Of a DNA stretch of 64,000 nucleotides, positions 43,855 to 58,897 are shown piece after piece (the first letter of the stretch is position 1; each line of letters starts with the position of its first letter). Source of the stretch: Modicisalibacter tunisiensis (lineage in GTDB: Bacteria > Pseudomonadota > Gammaproteobacteria > Pseudomonadales > Halomonadaceae); assembly GCF_020148005.1 (NCBI RefSeq), contig NZ_JAGXFD010000001.1:10011-74010 (forward strand), given 5' to 3'. A model generated the notes under the pieces. That model was not told where the DNA came from, made no database searches, and worked only from the letters and a program-made list of their open reading frames with translations. The position numbers and the translations under genes are program-made.

Positions 43855-44793
43855 TCAGTTCGCCGCCAGCATCCAGGACAGGGTATCGGCGAATGGCATG
43901 GGAGACCAATCGGGGAGCAGGTGCTGCAACCGGGAGTTGTCGCCACACAGCGTCCTGACGTCGCTGGCCCTGACAAAACGGGGATTGACGTCAACGCTCA
44001 GGGCATGACCGGTGTGTGCCGCACACATATCGATCAGGTCGCGAAGACTGAGCGTGGCGCCACTGCACAGGTTGACGGCCTGGCCAACGGCGGGGCACTC
44101 CAGCAGCCCGCGGTACGCTTCGGCAATGGCGCGCACATCGCTGAAGTCCCGCGCGACATCGAGATTGCCCAGTTCGATGCGATCGGCGCGACGCCGGAAA
44201 TGTTCAACGATCTTGGGTACCAGGTAGCGCTCCTCCTGGCCGACCCCGGTATAGTTGAACGGGCGCGCAATGAGCAGTGGAAGCCGATCCATCCACAGCC
44301 GCGCCAGGTATTCCATGGCGACCTTGCTGACGGCATAGTCATTGGCCGGATTGAAGGGAGTCTCTTCATCCAGCCGCCCTCCCCGGGCATTGCCGTAGAC
44401 GTTGGCGCTGCTGGCAAGGACAACCTTGCGGGGCACCACCGGCTGTTCCGCCAGCGCTTCCAGCAGATGCCGGGTACCCAGCACGTTGATGCCATAGAAG
44501 TCGTCTGCATTACCGTGGCCGACGAAGGCGAGGGCCGCCAGGTGAACCACGGCATCGGGGCGGGCTTCGCCAATTACGCCACGAACCTGTTCCGCATCGC
44601 GCAAGTCGAGCGCATAGGTGTCTTCGGCGGCGATGTCCGGGTGATCCGAGGTCACTGCTCGACTGGCGGTCCCCAGCACTCGATAGCCGGCCCGGCGAAG
44701 ACTGGCCGCTACATAGCGGCCAGTGAAACCATGGCTTCCCGTGACCAGCACGCGCGGGGGTGTCTCACGCTCAGGCACAACACGTTGCGTCAT
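43855..44793 (-). CDS. rmd: GDP-6-deoxy-4-keto-D-mannose reductase (Rmd-like)
   Basis: 312 aa SDR protein. The NAD-binding motif VTGSHGFTGRYVAASL is at residues 16-31, with VHLAALAFVGHGN, SSANVYGNARGG and the catalytic YAVSKVAMEYLA. Right after gmd (2 bp), it most likely reduces the Gmd product to GDP-D-rhamnose, though GDP-perosamine or other branches cannot be ruled out. It is the last gene of the twelve-gene minus-strand run. Confidence 0.88.
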   Translation of the reverse strand: MTQRVVPERETPPRVLVTGSHGFTGRYVAASLRRAGYRVLGTASRAVTSDHPDIAAEDTYALDLRDAEQVRGVIGEARPDAVVHLAALAFVGHGNADDFYGINVLGTRHLLEALAEQPVVPRKVVLASSANVYGNARGGRLDEETPFNPANDYAVSKVAMEYLARLWMDRLPLLIARPFNYTGVGQEERYLVPKIVEHFRRRADRIELGNLDVARDFSDVRAIAEAYRGLLECPAVGQAVNLCSGATLSLRDLIDMCAAHTGHALSVDVNPRFVRASDVRTLCGDNSRLQHLLPDWSPMPFADTLSWMLAAN

Positions 44794-44795
44794 AG

Positions 44796-50030
<5,235 letters not shown>

Positions 50031-50031
<1 letters not shown>

Positions 50032-51287
50032 TATCTAGACTCCGTAGCAGAAAAAGCATTCAGCTTGCGATGCAAACGTCGAGCTCGGGCGGTGAGGCTT
50101 TTCTGGCTGGCAGGAAGAACAGTATGCCGCGTACTGCCAGACTGGGGATCCAGACTCTTGAGCCGGCGCACCAAACGCTCAAACAACCACGGACTTCGCT
50201 TTAGTATCGATAATGCGAATTTTTTAAGATGTGGATTGCCAGCAACATGGCGCGCAGACCACTGCAAGGGTCGGTTAAGGATATTATCTAGAAAATGTCG
50301 TGACACCTGTTTGGAACGAAACGCAGAGCGAAGCTGACGAAACCGGAAAGCCAGGCCACGAAGCGGTGCCATCAGTCGCCATGAACGACTGGATGTGAGC
50401 AAATTCAACTGTTGTTCATACTCCTGGCAACGCTTGTGAAGCGCCTCTTCACTATTTCTCAGTTGCTGCTCGGTATACTGCAAACTGTCCATCAGCGTTT
50501 TTACACGCAAATTAGATTGATAGGCGTCCTTTTCAGCCTCCGCGGCACGCAGCTCTGTCAGGTGAACCTTATGGTGTAGCTGATTGCAAAAGGCATGAGA
50601 GGCTTTTCCACTCAATGAAAATTCGTCGAATACATTGGGAGGCGCGGAAAAAGCATCAGTCAACTCGGAATGTTCATTGGAAAGATAAAATCGATTGACA
50701 CCATCAAAATAGACAAAACGATAGCCTTTATGTATTAGACCCGACTCCCACTGATGGCAAACATTTTCCTGTGTCGATGGTCTGCTACTTTCTACAATAA
50801 GTATCCAGGGGCGTACCGTAGACCTTTTCCACCCGGCAACGACATCACCTTCCATACCTTCCACATCGATTTTCATCCAGTGGACGGTCGTTCCTTCAAG
50901 AGGTGCCAAGAGAGCATCCAGAGTTATAACCTCGACTGAGGTTTCCTTGACCGGATAGCCACGTCGTTGCTGCTGGTCGGCAACCAAGGGGTCTCCAGTG
51001 GAAAGCCCCGTATTTTCAAACTCGTAGAATTTAGCTATTCCATCCTGCCGCCCAATGGCCACCTGGTGCACTTCGTCACCCAGACGTTCCCTTTTCAAGG
51101 CACAGGCATAGTGCTCGGTGGGCTCTGCATGCACTCCCTTCCAGCCACGTTCATAGAATGCCAAGCTCACAGAGTCTATGGTGGGGTCTTGAGCACCAAT
51201 ATCAACATATACACCTTTATCTACTGTTTTAAGGGCCCTCCACAGCATCACATCTTCGAAGTTCTGTGCATATGAAACAAAACTCAT
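50031..51287 (-). CDS. FkbM-family methyltransferase with coiled-coil C-terminal extension
   Basis: 418 aa; the ATG at 51287 overlaps the wzt stop as ATGA. FkbM methyltransferase motifs are SYAQNFEDVMLWRAL, VYVDIGAQDPTIDSVSLAFY and WMKIDVEGMEGDVVAGW (about residues 1-175). From about 245 a coiled coil (RAAEAEKDAYQSNLRV ... YTEQQLRNSEEALHKRCQEY) leads to a basic tail. In ABC-exported O-chains a terminal methyl group plus a coiled-coil ruler sets chain length (WbdD); a similar role is plausible but unproven. The AT content is higher than in the flanking genes. Confidence 0.85.
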
Positions 51288-52507
51288 GAGATGGACACCC
51301 CTATGTCTGGCTGCATCCAGTTGCAACCCGCAAAATGATGCTTATCAATATTTATGACATTAAAGACAAAAGCAAGGTCTCGCCACTCATAATTATCTAC
51401 CAAGTGAGTATCTGTACTGACCAGCGCTGTTTGCATGGAATAACTACCTTGACCAAGGTCGGCATCAAAGGTAATAGTAAAAGTTACTTGATCCCCTTGC
51501 TTCAGCGAATAGGCCACATCGTCGGTTATATGGGTATTGGTACCATACATGACTTGGCCAAGCCGATCCTTGATCCCGTAGCCGAACACCAGTCGCGGGA
51601 TGTCTTGATGGATATCGGCGATCACGTGCAATGTAACACGCTCACCGACATTGATTGTATCTACTTGCTCACCCTTGGCATTAAGCATGTAAACATGGCG
51701 AACCGTTGCCTCTCCCGTCCCCGATACAGTTTGAGTACGACCATCTTCTTGCTCCCACTGTTCCAAACGGCTATTAGCCTTTTCGGCCAGCATCGCGTTA
51801 TAGTAATCCATGACCTTTTCTGGTGGCCCTTCCAGCTCCACCTTCCCTGCATTGAGCAAAACAGCTCTATCGCAAATGCTTTGAATCGCCTGCTTATCGT
51901 GCGAAACCAGCAATAGCGTAGTGCCTTGCTCGCGGAAGTCACGAATACGATCAAAGCTTTTGTGCTGGAAATAGGCGTCACCAACCGACAAAGCTTCATC
52001 AATGATTAGAATATCGGGTCGAATTGCTGTTGCCACACTAAAAGCCAACCGCATCTGCATCCCACTTGAATAAACCCTAACCGGAAGATCAATATATCTT
52101 CCAATCTCAGCAAACTCTTCTATCTTGGGCATCAAGCCGTTCAAGTCATCCACCCGGTAACCCAGCAATTGCCCAGCCATGTAGGCATTCTGACGGCCTG
52201 TAAAATCGGGGTGAAAGCCGATACCCAGCTCCAGTAGTGCAGCAACGCGACCAGTCAAACTAACATTGCCCGTTGTCGGCTGGCTCGTACCTGTAATCAT
52301 TTTCAGCAAGGTACTCTTGCCAGCGCCATTGATGCCTACAATACCAACAGCCTCTCCGGAATTCACGGTGAAATTAATGTCCTGGAGCACCCAATTTAAT
52401 TGGTGAACAGGTGCGTGACCTGGCAACAGCCACTCTTTCAACCTGGACCAACGATTTGGATAATTTTTGTAAGCCTTTCCAAGCCCAGTAACGTTTATCT
52501 CACCCAT
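51284..52507 (-). CDS. wzt: Polysaccharide ABC exporter ATPase with carbohydrate-binding C-terminus
   Basis: 407 aa. ATPase domain: Walker A GINGAGKSTLLKMI, the signature-type YSSGMQMRLAFSVA, Walker B DILIIDEALSVGD. After residue about 250 comes a Wzt-type C-terminal domain (ADIHQDIPRLVFGYGIKDRL, GQVMYGTNTHITDD) that recognises the modified end of the O-polysaccharide. With Wzm it exports the finished, lipid-linked chain across the inner membrane. The start overlaps the wzm stop by one base. Confidence 0.94.
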   Translation of the reverse strand: MGEINVTGLGKAYKNYPNRWSRLKEWLLPGHAPVHQLNWVLQDINFTVNSGEAVGIVGINGAGKSTLLKMITGTSQPTTGNVSLTGRVAALLELGIGFHPDFTGRQNAYMAGQLLGYRVDDLNGLMPKIEEFAEIGRYIDLPVRVYSSGMQMRLAFSVATAIRPDILIIDEALSVGDAYFQHKSFDRIRDFREQGTTLLLVSHDKQAIQSICDRAVLLNAGKVELEGPPEKVMDYYNAMLAEKANSRLEQWEQEDGRTQTVSGTGEATVRHVYMLNAKGEQVDTINVGERVTLHVIADIHQDIPRLVFGYGIKDRLGQVMYGTNTHITDDVAYSLKQGDQVTFTITFDADLGQGSYSMQTALVSTDTHLVDNYEWRDLAFVFNVINIDKHHFAGCNWMQPDIGVSIS

Positions 52508-53301
52508 TAGAGTTCATCCACCATGTCGCCGCTATGCTTTCTGAAAAGATAGACACCGGAAATACAAAAAAAGCACCCCAAAATAGTTAACAATACCAAA
52601 TCTTTCCAGTCAGGCACCTGACCATGCAAAAGCACCCCTTGATAGCTTTTCATCAAGCCAAACATGGGATTCAAGGTCATGTAGTCCTGTAAGCGACCCG
52701 GTAGAATTTCTACAGGATAAACAACAGGCGTCAACCAGAACCAAAACTGAAGAACAACACTGAAAAACTGCCCCACATCACGAAAGAAAACATTTAAAAC
52801 ACCCAACGTCATGCCCAGGCCGACGGAAAATAAAACCTGAAGCCCAAGCAGCGGGAATACAAACAAAAACTCCCAACCGGGAAAATTCCCAGAAAGAACC
52901 AAAAACACAGAGAAAAGAAGAAAAATTATTGAGAAATTTATCAGCGCATTTGAAACAACGATTACTGGAAGGCACAGCCGTGGGAAGCTCAACTTCTTGA
53001 TAAGCCCCGCGTTCTCTATAAAAATATTCTGCCCCCGACTTGTTATTTCACTAAAAAGCCCCCAAGTGATCACACCGGAACAGAGGTATATACTATAACC
53101 ATAGATCTCATCTGCCCCTGGAATTTTTGCCTGCATGATCTTGGAAAAGATCAGTGTATAAACAACTATCATGGAGAGAGGCTGCAAAACCGTCCAGGCA
53201 ACCCCCAGCAAAGAATTTAGATATTTACTCTGAAACTCGCGCTTGACACTTCCAAGAATAAAGCTTCTATAGTAGAAAATCTGGCGAAAATCTAAAAGCA
53301 T
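52507..53301 (-). CDS. wzm: Polysaccharide ABC exporter permease
   Basis: 264 aa with six predicted membrane helices. ABC-2 permease landmarks: LDFRQIFYYRSFILGSVKRE (N-terminal amphipathic part), YLNSLLGVAWTVLQPLSMIVV and FWFWLTPVVYPVEILP. Typical of the Wzm/TagG/KpsM class. It precedes wzt with a one-base overlap. This part of the operon is visibly AT-rich compared with the rest of the window, as often seen for acquired O-antigen genes. Confidence 0.94.
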   Translation of the reverse strand: MLLDFRQIFYYRSFILGSVKREFQSKYLNSLLGVAWTVLQPLSMIVVYTLIFSKIMQAKIPGADEIYGYSIYLCSGVITWGLFSEITSRGQNIFIENAGLIKKLSFPRLCLPVIVVSNALINFSIIFLLFSVFLVLSGNFPGWEFLFVFPLLGLQVLFSVGLGMTLGVLNVFFRDVGQFFSVVLQFWFWLTPVVYPVEILPGRLQDYMTLNPMFGLMKSYQGVLLHGQVPDWKDLVLLTILGCFFCISGVYLFRKHSGDMVDEL

Positions 53302-53357
53302 GCAACCCCCTATGACAAAATTTAAAGCCTAATCATGGAAAAGAACGAAATTTATTA

Positions 53358-54488
53358 TCAAGAACTCTTGGCCACTGTATCGAAAAGAAATTCAAGCTCG
53401 CTGCAAAATCTTTCCCTGCTGAACCGAAGCGCATTCTCATGGCAATCGATAGCACAAAAAGCCGTTTCATTGCCTTTTCTTTCATTTTCAAATTCCCGAA
53501 TAGCTTTAACCAAACTATCTACGCTTTGATCGCTAACAAGAATCCCGGTCTTCCCATGAATAACGGTTTCAGCCATACCTCCTTTTCCGTACCCTATAAC
53601 AGGCGCTCCGGCAGATTGGGCCTCGACAGGAAGAATGCCAAAATCTTCTTCGGCCATAAACACAAATGCCGCCGCATGCTCAAGATAACCTGCCAGGACT
53701 TGATCGGACTGATACCCTAAAAAATGTACATTATCTCCAGCCATTGACTTTATGGACTTAAAATCAGGACCATCCCCGATAACAATCAATTCAAGATGGC
53801 GAAGCTTAGTAAAGGCCTCCACGACGATATCAAACCGTTTGTAGGGCACCATTCTACCCGCCGTAACATAGAACTTCTTTCTCGTTTTCTTGTAATCAAA
53901 CTTCCGACAATCCACTGGTGGGTAAACAACCAGAGAATCTCGACGATAAACACTATTAATTCGGCGCTTAATATACTCAGAAATGGCGACAAAATGATCA
54001 ACTCGCTGGGCACTTGCAAAATCCCACAATCTTAGCCGGTGCAAAACCCAGCGCATCATGATGCTTTTTAAGCCACTGGCATTACCCGTCTGCTTGAGAT
54101 ATTGGTTTTGCATATCCCAAGCATAACGCATCGGACTATAACAGTAGCACACATGTACAGCCTCAGGATCAGGAATCACACCCTTTGCCACGGCATGGCT
54201 ACTAGAAACAATCAGGTCAAACCCCTTGAGATCAAATTGCTCTACAGCAATGGGCATAAGCGGCAAATATTTTCTATAATTACTTTTAGCACCAGGCAAA
54301 TTTTGTATAAAACTAGTATGTATACGACGCCCTCGAAGTATAGGCGCCGCCTCCACTTCCAAAAAATTAACCATGGTAAATAGTTCCGCATCCGGAAAAA
54401 GCGACAGAAGTACCTCCAGCACTTTTTCCGCGCCAGCCCAAGTTACCAACCAGTCATGGACTATAGCTACTCGCAAAGATGCTATCAT
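53358..54488 (-). CDS. Glycosyltransferase family 4 (WbaZ/mannosyltransferase-like)
   Basis: 376 aa. RVAIVHDWLVTWAGAEKVLE opens the protein, a typical GT4 acceptor-binding start for mannosyltransferases of the WbaZ kind. The donor domain has TAGRMVPYKRFDIVVEAF and FVFMAEEDFGILPVEAQSAG. It probably starts or extends the GDP-mannose-derived chain. It lies 6 bp after manC. The codon use is AT-rich. Confidence 0.87.
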   Translation of the reverse strand: MIASLRVAIVHDWLVTWAGAEKVLEVLLSLFPDAELFTMVNFLEVEAAPILRGRRIHTSFIQNLPGAKSNYRKYLPLMPIAVEQFDLKGFDLIVSSSHAVAKGVIPDPEAVHVCYCYSPMRYAWDMQNQYLKQTGNASGLKSIMMRWVLHRLRLWDFASAQRVDHFVAISEYIKRRINSVYRRDSLVVYPPVDCRKFDYKKTRKKFYVTAGRMVPYKRFDIVVEAFTKLRHLELIVIGDGPDFKSIKSMAGDNVHFLGYQSDQVLAGYLEHAAAFVFMAEEDFGILPVEAQSAGAPVIGYGKGGMAETVIHGKTGILVSDQSVDSLVKAIREFENERKGNETAFCAIDCHENALRFSRERFCSELEFLFDTVAKSS

Positions 54489-54494
54489 TACAAG

Positions 54495-55931
54495 CTATTC
54501 TCGTCCGTAGGCATCATTGAACCTTACGATATCATCTTCTCCCAAGTAGCTACCTGTCTGAACTTCTATCAACTTAAGAGCGATAACGCCCGGATTTTCA
54601 AGCCGATGTATTGTACCTAGGGAAATATAGGTTGATTCGTCTTCGGATAGCAGAAAGCTTCGCAAATTTTCAGTATCACCGTGCCCCTCGCCCATCGTTA
54701 CCCGTGCCGTGCCCTGCACGACGATCCAGTGCTCGGCGCGATGATGGTGCATCTGCAGAGAAAGCGTGTGCCCGGGGTTGACAACAATTTCCTTTACCTG
54801 AAACCCTTCGCTGATGACCATCGTGCGATAATGCCCCCAAGGGCGATACACACTTTTGTGGGTATGGCACTCACTACGCTGCTGGGCCTTCAATGCATTT
54901 ACGATCTGTTTGGTGTCCTGCGCGCGACTACGATCCGCCACCAGCACCGCATCGTCGGTTTCAACAATGATCAGGTCATCCACGCCCACCGCAGCCACCA
55001 GGCGTGACTCGCTACGAATGTAGTTTCCATGAGCTTCATGGAGGAGCACATCCCCTTGGACTGCGTTCCCCCCATTGGCATCACTGGCTTTCAGCGCATA
55101 GAGTGCATCCCAGGCACCGATATCACTCCACCCTGGGTCCATGGGAATCACCGCAGCACGCCGAGTTTTTTCCATGACGGCGTAATCGATCGAGTCACTG
55201 CGGCACTCTGCAAAGGAAGCTCCCTCAATACGCAGGAAGTCGAGATCCTCGTGGCGCCCATGGTAGGCAGTTTCGCAGCACTGCAAAATATCATTGGCAT
55301 GCTCAGCCAACTCAGCTAGATATAGACCCGCACGAAACAGAAAGATGCCGCTATTCCACAGATATTCGCCCGACTCTAGATAAGCCTTGGCGCGCTTGAT
55401 ATCAGGCTTTTCGACAAAGGCACTCACCCCGTAGCCGCCGGCTCTCGGATCTCCCTTGTGGATATAGCCATATCCCGTATTGGGTGAATCGGGCTGAATC
55501 CCGAACGTCACGAGATCGCCCCCCTCCACCAGCTCCAGCCCCTGCTTCACAGCCGTTTGAAACGCCACCACATCGGTAATGACGTGGTCTGCCGGCATGA
55601 CCAGCAGAACCGGGTCCTCGGCTGTTTCAAGCGCCGCCATGGCCGCCAACGCCAGCGCCGGCGCGGTATTACGCCCCACCGGCTCCAGCAAAATGCGAGA
55701 GGACGATATACCAAGGCTTCCGAGTTGCTCCGCTACCAGAAAGCGATGCTGATCATTACAGACAACGATCGGATCCCGACAGTCCGATAGGCCCTTTAGG
55801 CGAAGCACGGTTTCCTGCAACAAGCTGTGCTTTTCGGAATTCAGCTTGAGAAATTGCTTGGGATAGTGCTCACGGGAAACCGGCCACAGGCGCGAGCCGG
55901 AGCCTCCGGAAAGAACGACGGGTATGATCAT
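54495..55931 (-). CDS. manC: Mannose-1-phosphate guanylyltransferase / mannose-6-phosphate isomerase
   Basis: 478 aa, the bifunctional type II enzyme. N-terminal pyrophosphorylase signature LSGGSGSRLWPVSREHYPKQ (residues 8-27), then VMPADHVI and FVEKPD. The C-terminal cupin isomerase has RPWGHYRTM, KEIVVNPGHTLSLQMHHHRA and EHWIVVQGTARV. It supplies GDP-mannose to Gmd and the mannosyltransferases in this operon. AAGGAG lies 11 bp before the start. Confidence 0.96.
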   Translation of the reverse strand: MIIPVVLSGGSGSRLWPVSREHYPKQFLKLNSEKHSLLQETVLRLKGLSDCRDPIVVCNDQHRFLVAEQLGSLGISSSRILLEPVGRNTAPALALAAMAALETAEDPVLLVMPADHVITDVVAFQTAVKQGLELVEGGDLVTFGIQPDSPNTGYGYIHKGDPRAGGYGVSAFVEKPDIKRAKAYLESGEYLWNSGIFLFRAGLYLAELAEHANDILQCCETAYHGRHEDLDFLRIEGASFAECRSDSIDYAVMEKTRRAAVIPMDPGWSDIGAWDALYALKASDANGGNAVQGDVLLHEAHGNYIRSESRLVAAVGVDDLIIVETDDAVLVADRSRAQDTKQIVNALKAQQRSECHTHKSVYRPWGHYRTMVISEGFQVKEIVVNPGHTLSLQMHHHRAEHWIVVQGTARVTMGEGHGDTENLRSFLLSEDESTYISLGTIHRLENPGVIALKLIEVQTGSYLGEDDIVRFNDAYGRE

Positions 55932-55951
55932 GTAATCTCAATCTCCTTGAA

Positions 55952-57325
55952 TCAGGGTTTGTCGTTGACAAATCCCCGCGTAATTGTCAGCAACAGTATT
56001 TTTAGATCGAGCCCCAGAGACCAGTTATTGATGTAATAAAGGTCATACTCGATTCGTTTTTCCATGTCACTGACATCTTCGGTAATTCCACGCAGACCAT
56101 GTACCTGTGCCCATCCGGTAATACCCGGCTTGACGCGGTGGCGCTGCATATAGGCACCGATCTGCTCCTTGTAGATGACATTGTGATCCATCGCATGAGG
56201 GCGCGGGCCGACCAACGACATGCGGCCCTGCAACACGTTATAGAATTGCGGTAGCTCGTCAAGGCTGGTCTTTCTCAACCAGTCTCCAAGGGGGGTGATG
56301 CGCGCATCGCCGGCCTGCGCCTGGGCGGTATGCCCCTCGGCCTCGTGCAGGCGCATGGTGCGGAACTTGTAGATCTTGAAGCGCTTGCCGTCCAGCCCGT
56401 GGCGGTACTGCTTGAACAGCACCGGGCGGCCCATGGTCAGCCATACCGCCAGACCCACGCCGAGCATCACCGGCAGGAAACCGAGGAACAGCAGGCCGCC
56501 CAGCACCCGGTCCTCCAGTGACTTGAGCGCGCGCGCGGGGCCGTTGAGCGGGCTGTAGTTGAGATCGATGGAGAACATGTCGGCGACCTGTGCCATGCGG
56601 TGGTTGAGCAGGCGCACGTCGGAGAGGTCGGGGAAGTAGCGCACATTGACCGGCACGGCGATCAACCGGTCCGCCAGGGTCTTGACGGTGTTGCCGTGAC
56701 TCAGCGGGTAGCTGAGCCAGATCTCGTCGAAGTTGCGCTGGAAGGCGGCCTCGCCGGTCATGCGGCAGACCTCGGCGAGCACCCGGTCTTCCTCGTCGTC
56801 GGCGATGACCCGCTCGATGCGATACCCGGCGTAGGGCATGCCGGCGAGGCGGCTGCGCACCTGTTCGACGTTCCCGGGCCGGCCGATGACCAGCACCGCC
56901 TTGAGGTTGCGGCCTCTGGCGCGCAGCCGCCGCAGGTAGCCATAGAGCACGCCCCGGGCCAGCAGCCCGATGGCCAGCACGCTGAGCGCGGAGGCGCTCA
57001 TCCATAGCCGCGAGTAGATGTAGCCGCTCTGGGTAACCACCAGGAAGGCGCTGATCAGCAGGATGGTGGTCACCCAGCTGGCCACGTAGGCGCCGAACAT
57101 GCTGAACACGCTGCGCCCGCGCCAGGGCTCGTAGAGGCCGAACATCTCGCCGACGGCGGGCAGCAGCAGCCCGCCCACCACGATCAGCAACGGGTATTCG
57201 ATGCCATAGGCGAAGGCCAGGTTGGGCAGGCACCAGAAATAGAAGGAGCCCGCGGCCATGGCGACGGCGGCATCGAAGCCGCGCATCGCCATGCGAAGAA
57301 AGTCGCTACCGCTCCTTGGCGCCAT
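55952..57325 (-). CDS. Undecaprenyl-phosphate glycose phosphotransferase (WcaJ/ExoY-type)
   Basis: 457 aa polyprenyl-phosphate sugar-1-phosphate transferase. Four or five N-terminal membrane helices, a central CoA-binding-like domain (NLKAVLVIGRPGNVEQVRSR), a re-entrant membrane helix and the catalytic C-terminus follow. The last has KIYKFRTMR, KTSLDELPQFYNVLQGRMSL, VGPRP and KPGITGWAQVHGLRG. It links the first sugar to undecaprenyl phosphate and so starts the glycan. It begins 8 bp after the TolC-type gene ends, showing that secretion and glycan genes are packed together. Confidence 0.93.
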   Translation of the reverse strand: MAPRSGSDFLRMAMRGFDAAVAMAAGSFYFWCLPNLAFAYGIEYPLLIVVGGLLLPAVGEMFGLYEPWRGRSVFSMFGAYVASWVTTILLISAFLVVTQSGYIYSRLWMSASALSVLAIGLLARGVLYGYLRRLRARGRNLKAVLVIGRPGNVEQVRSRLAGMPYAGYRIERVIADDEEDRVLAEVCRMTGEAAFQRNFDEIWLSYPLSHGNTVKTLADRLIAVPVNVRYFPDLSDVRLLNHRMAQVADMFSIDLNYSPLNGPARALKSLEDRVLGGLLFLGFLPVMLGVGLAVWLTMGRPVLFKQYRHGLDGKRFKIYKFRTMRLHEAEGHTAQAQAGDARITPLGDWLRKTSLDELPQFYNVLQGRMSLVGPRPHAMDHNVIYKEQIGAYMQRHRVKPGITGWAQVHGLRGITEDVSDMEKRIEYDLYYINNWSLGLDLKILLLTITRGFVNDKP

Positions 57326-57332
57326 TCGGGAG

Positions 57333-58895
57333 TCATCCGCTCACTCGTTGCAATAGCGTCATGGTATCGACCAGATCGCGCGTGTCCAGCGCGCCGACCG
57401 CGGCCTGCAGGTTGAGCTGGTCAAGCAGGTACTGGCGGATGACCTCGACGAGCTGGATGCGCTGGTCGTAGAGCTTGGCGCGGGCGTCGAGCACGTCGAC
57501 CAGGTCGCGCAGGCCGAGCTGCTGGCCCTTCTCGGCCGCCTGCAGGAACAGCCGGCTGGACTCGATGGAGCGCTGCAGCGCCTGCACCTGGCGCACGTCG
57601 CCGTCGAGACCGCGCAGCCGGGTGCGGACCTCCTGGCGCGCCATTTGCAGCGCGTTGGTGTAGGAGGCGCGGCTGGCCCGGGCGGAGAGCTCGCCCTGGC
57701 GAACGCTGGCGGAGGTGTAGCCGCCCTGGTAGATCGGCACGTCGAGCTGCACGCTGGCCGAGGCGTCGCGGCTTTCGCGGAAGGGGTCGTTGGAGGAACG
57801 GTCCGAGTAGGACAGGTTGAGGTTGAGCTCGGGGTAGTGCCCGGCGGCACGCACGCCGGTCTCGGCCTCGGCGACCTTCTGCTGCTGCTTGCCCAGCTTG
57901 ACCTCGACGTTGTTCGCGGTGCGCGAAAGCCAGTCGTCCGCCGTGCCCCAGTCGCTGGGCAGGTCGACCGTGGCGAGATCGCCCAGGGCCGAGCCGTCGA
58001 AGCGCGGAGACTGGCCGGTCAGGCGCTCCAGCGCGCTCAGGGCGTTGTCGAGCTCGTTTTCGGCCTGCAGCGTGTCGGAGACCGCCTGGTCGAGCCGCGA
58101 GCGGGCCTCGAGCAGGTTGATGCGGTCCCCCACCCCCAGGTCGTAGGCGCGCTGGGCCTGCTTGACCTGCAGCTCGAGCGACTTCCGCTTGGCGTCCAGC
58201 AGCCCCAGCTTGCGCGAGGCGAGGAAGGCGTCCAGATAGGACTTGGCGACGTTCAGCGCCAGGTCGCGCTCGCCCACGGCGACCTTGAGCTCGGCAGCGG
58301 CGCTCTGCGCCTCGGCCTTGCCGACCTTGCGCCAGCGCTCGAGGCTGAACAGCGGCTGGGTCAGCTGCAGCTGCCAGGTCTGGTCGCGGGTGACCCCCTT
58401 GTAACGGGCCTCGTAGTCGCTGCCGACGCGGCTGAGCTCGTTGTCGGGGTTGTAGGCCGGGTTGTCGGTGTAGTAGTTGTCCGACTGCTGGTAGATGTAG
58501 CCCGCGCTGGCCTGGACCTGCGGCTTGAGCCCGGCCTCGGCCATGGGCACGTTCTGCTGGCTGGCCTCGGCCTCGTAGCGCTGGCTGGCGAGCTTGGCGT
58601 CGTTGTCCAGCGCGGCCTTGAACAGCGCCGGCAGCGACGGCAAAGGCTCGGCGGAAGCCGCTTCGCCGGGTGCCGCGACACCGGAAGCCGTGGCCTGAGA
58701 AGCGGGATTACCCAGCATCGAGTCGGCGGGGGCGGCGTCGGTCTCGCCGCCGGTCGGCGTGGCGGCTGACGCGCCGTCCATCGCCGGCAGCCGGTCGGTC
58801 CAGTCGGCGGCGCTGCCTGCCGCCTGGGCCCAGGCCAGCTGCCCGCACAGCGGCAGGGCCAGCAGCAGCGGGCCGGTCATCTTGCGCTTGGCCAT
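57333..58895 (-). CDS. TolC-family outer-membrane protein of the type I secretion system
   Basis: About 520 aa. A signal peptide (MTGPLLLALPLCGQLAWAQA) is followed by a low-complexity linker and two TolC-type repeats rich in helical heptads (LGLLDAKRKSLELQVKQAQRA, YDLGVGDRINLLEARSRLDQ). It forms the outer-membrane exit tunnel for the ABC/HlyD pair encoded just upstream. The ATG at 58895 lies 2 bp after the HlyD stop, with AGGAGG overlapping the HlyD end. Confidence 0.92.
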   Translation of the reverse strand: MAKRKMTGPLLLALPLCGQLAWAQAAGSAADWTDRLPAMDGASAATPTGGETDAAPADSMLGNPASQATASGVAAPGEAASAEPLPSLPALFKAALDNDAKLASQRYEAEASQQNVPMAEAGLKPQVQASAGYIYQQSDNYYTDNPAYNPDNELSRVGSDYEARYKGVTRDQTWQLQLTQPLFSLERWRKVGKAEAQSAAAELKVAVGERDLALNVAKSYLDAFLASRKLGLLDAKRKSLELQVKQAQRAYDLGVGDRINLLEARSRLDQAVSDTLQAENELDNALSALERLTGQSPRFDGSALGDLATVDLPSDWGTADDWLSRTANNVEVKLGKQQQKVAEAETGVRAAGHYPELNLNLSYSDRSSNDPFRESRDASASVQLDVPIYQGGYTSASVRQGELSARASRASYTNALQMARQEVRTRLRGLDGDVRQVQALQRSIESSRLFLQAAEKGQQLGLRDLVDVLDARAKLYDQRIQLVEVIRQYLLDQLNLQAAVGALDTRDLVDTMTLLQRVSG

Positions 58896-58897
58896 CG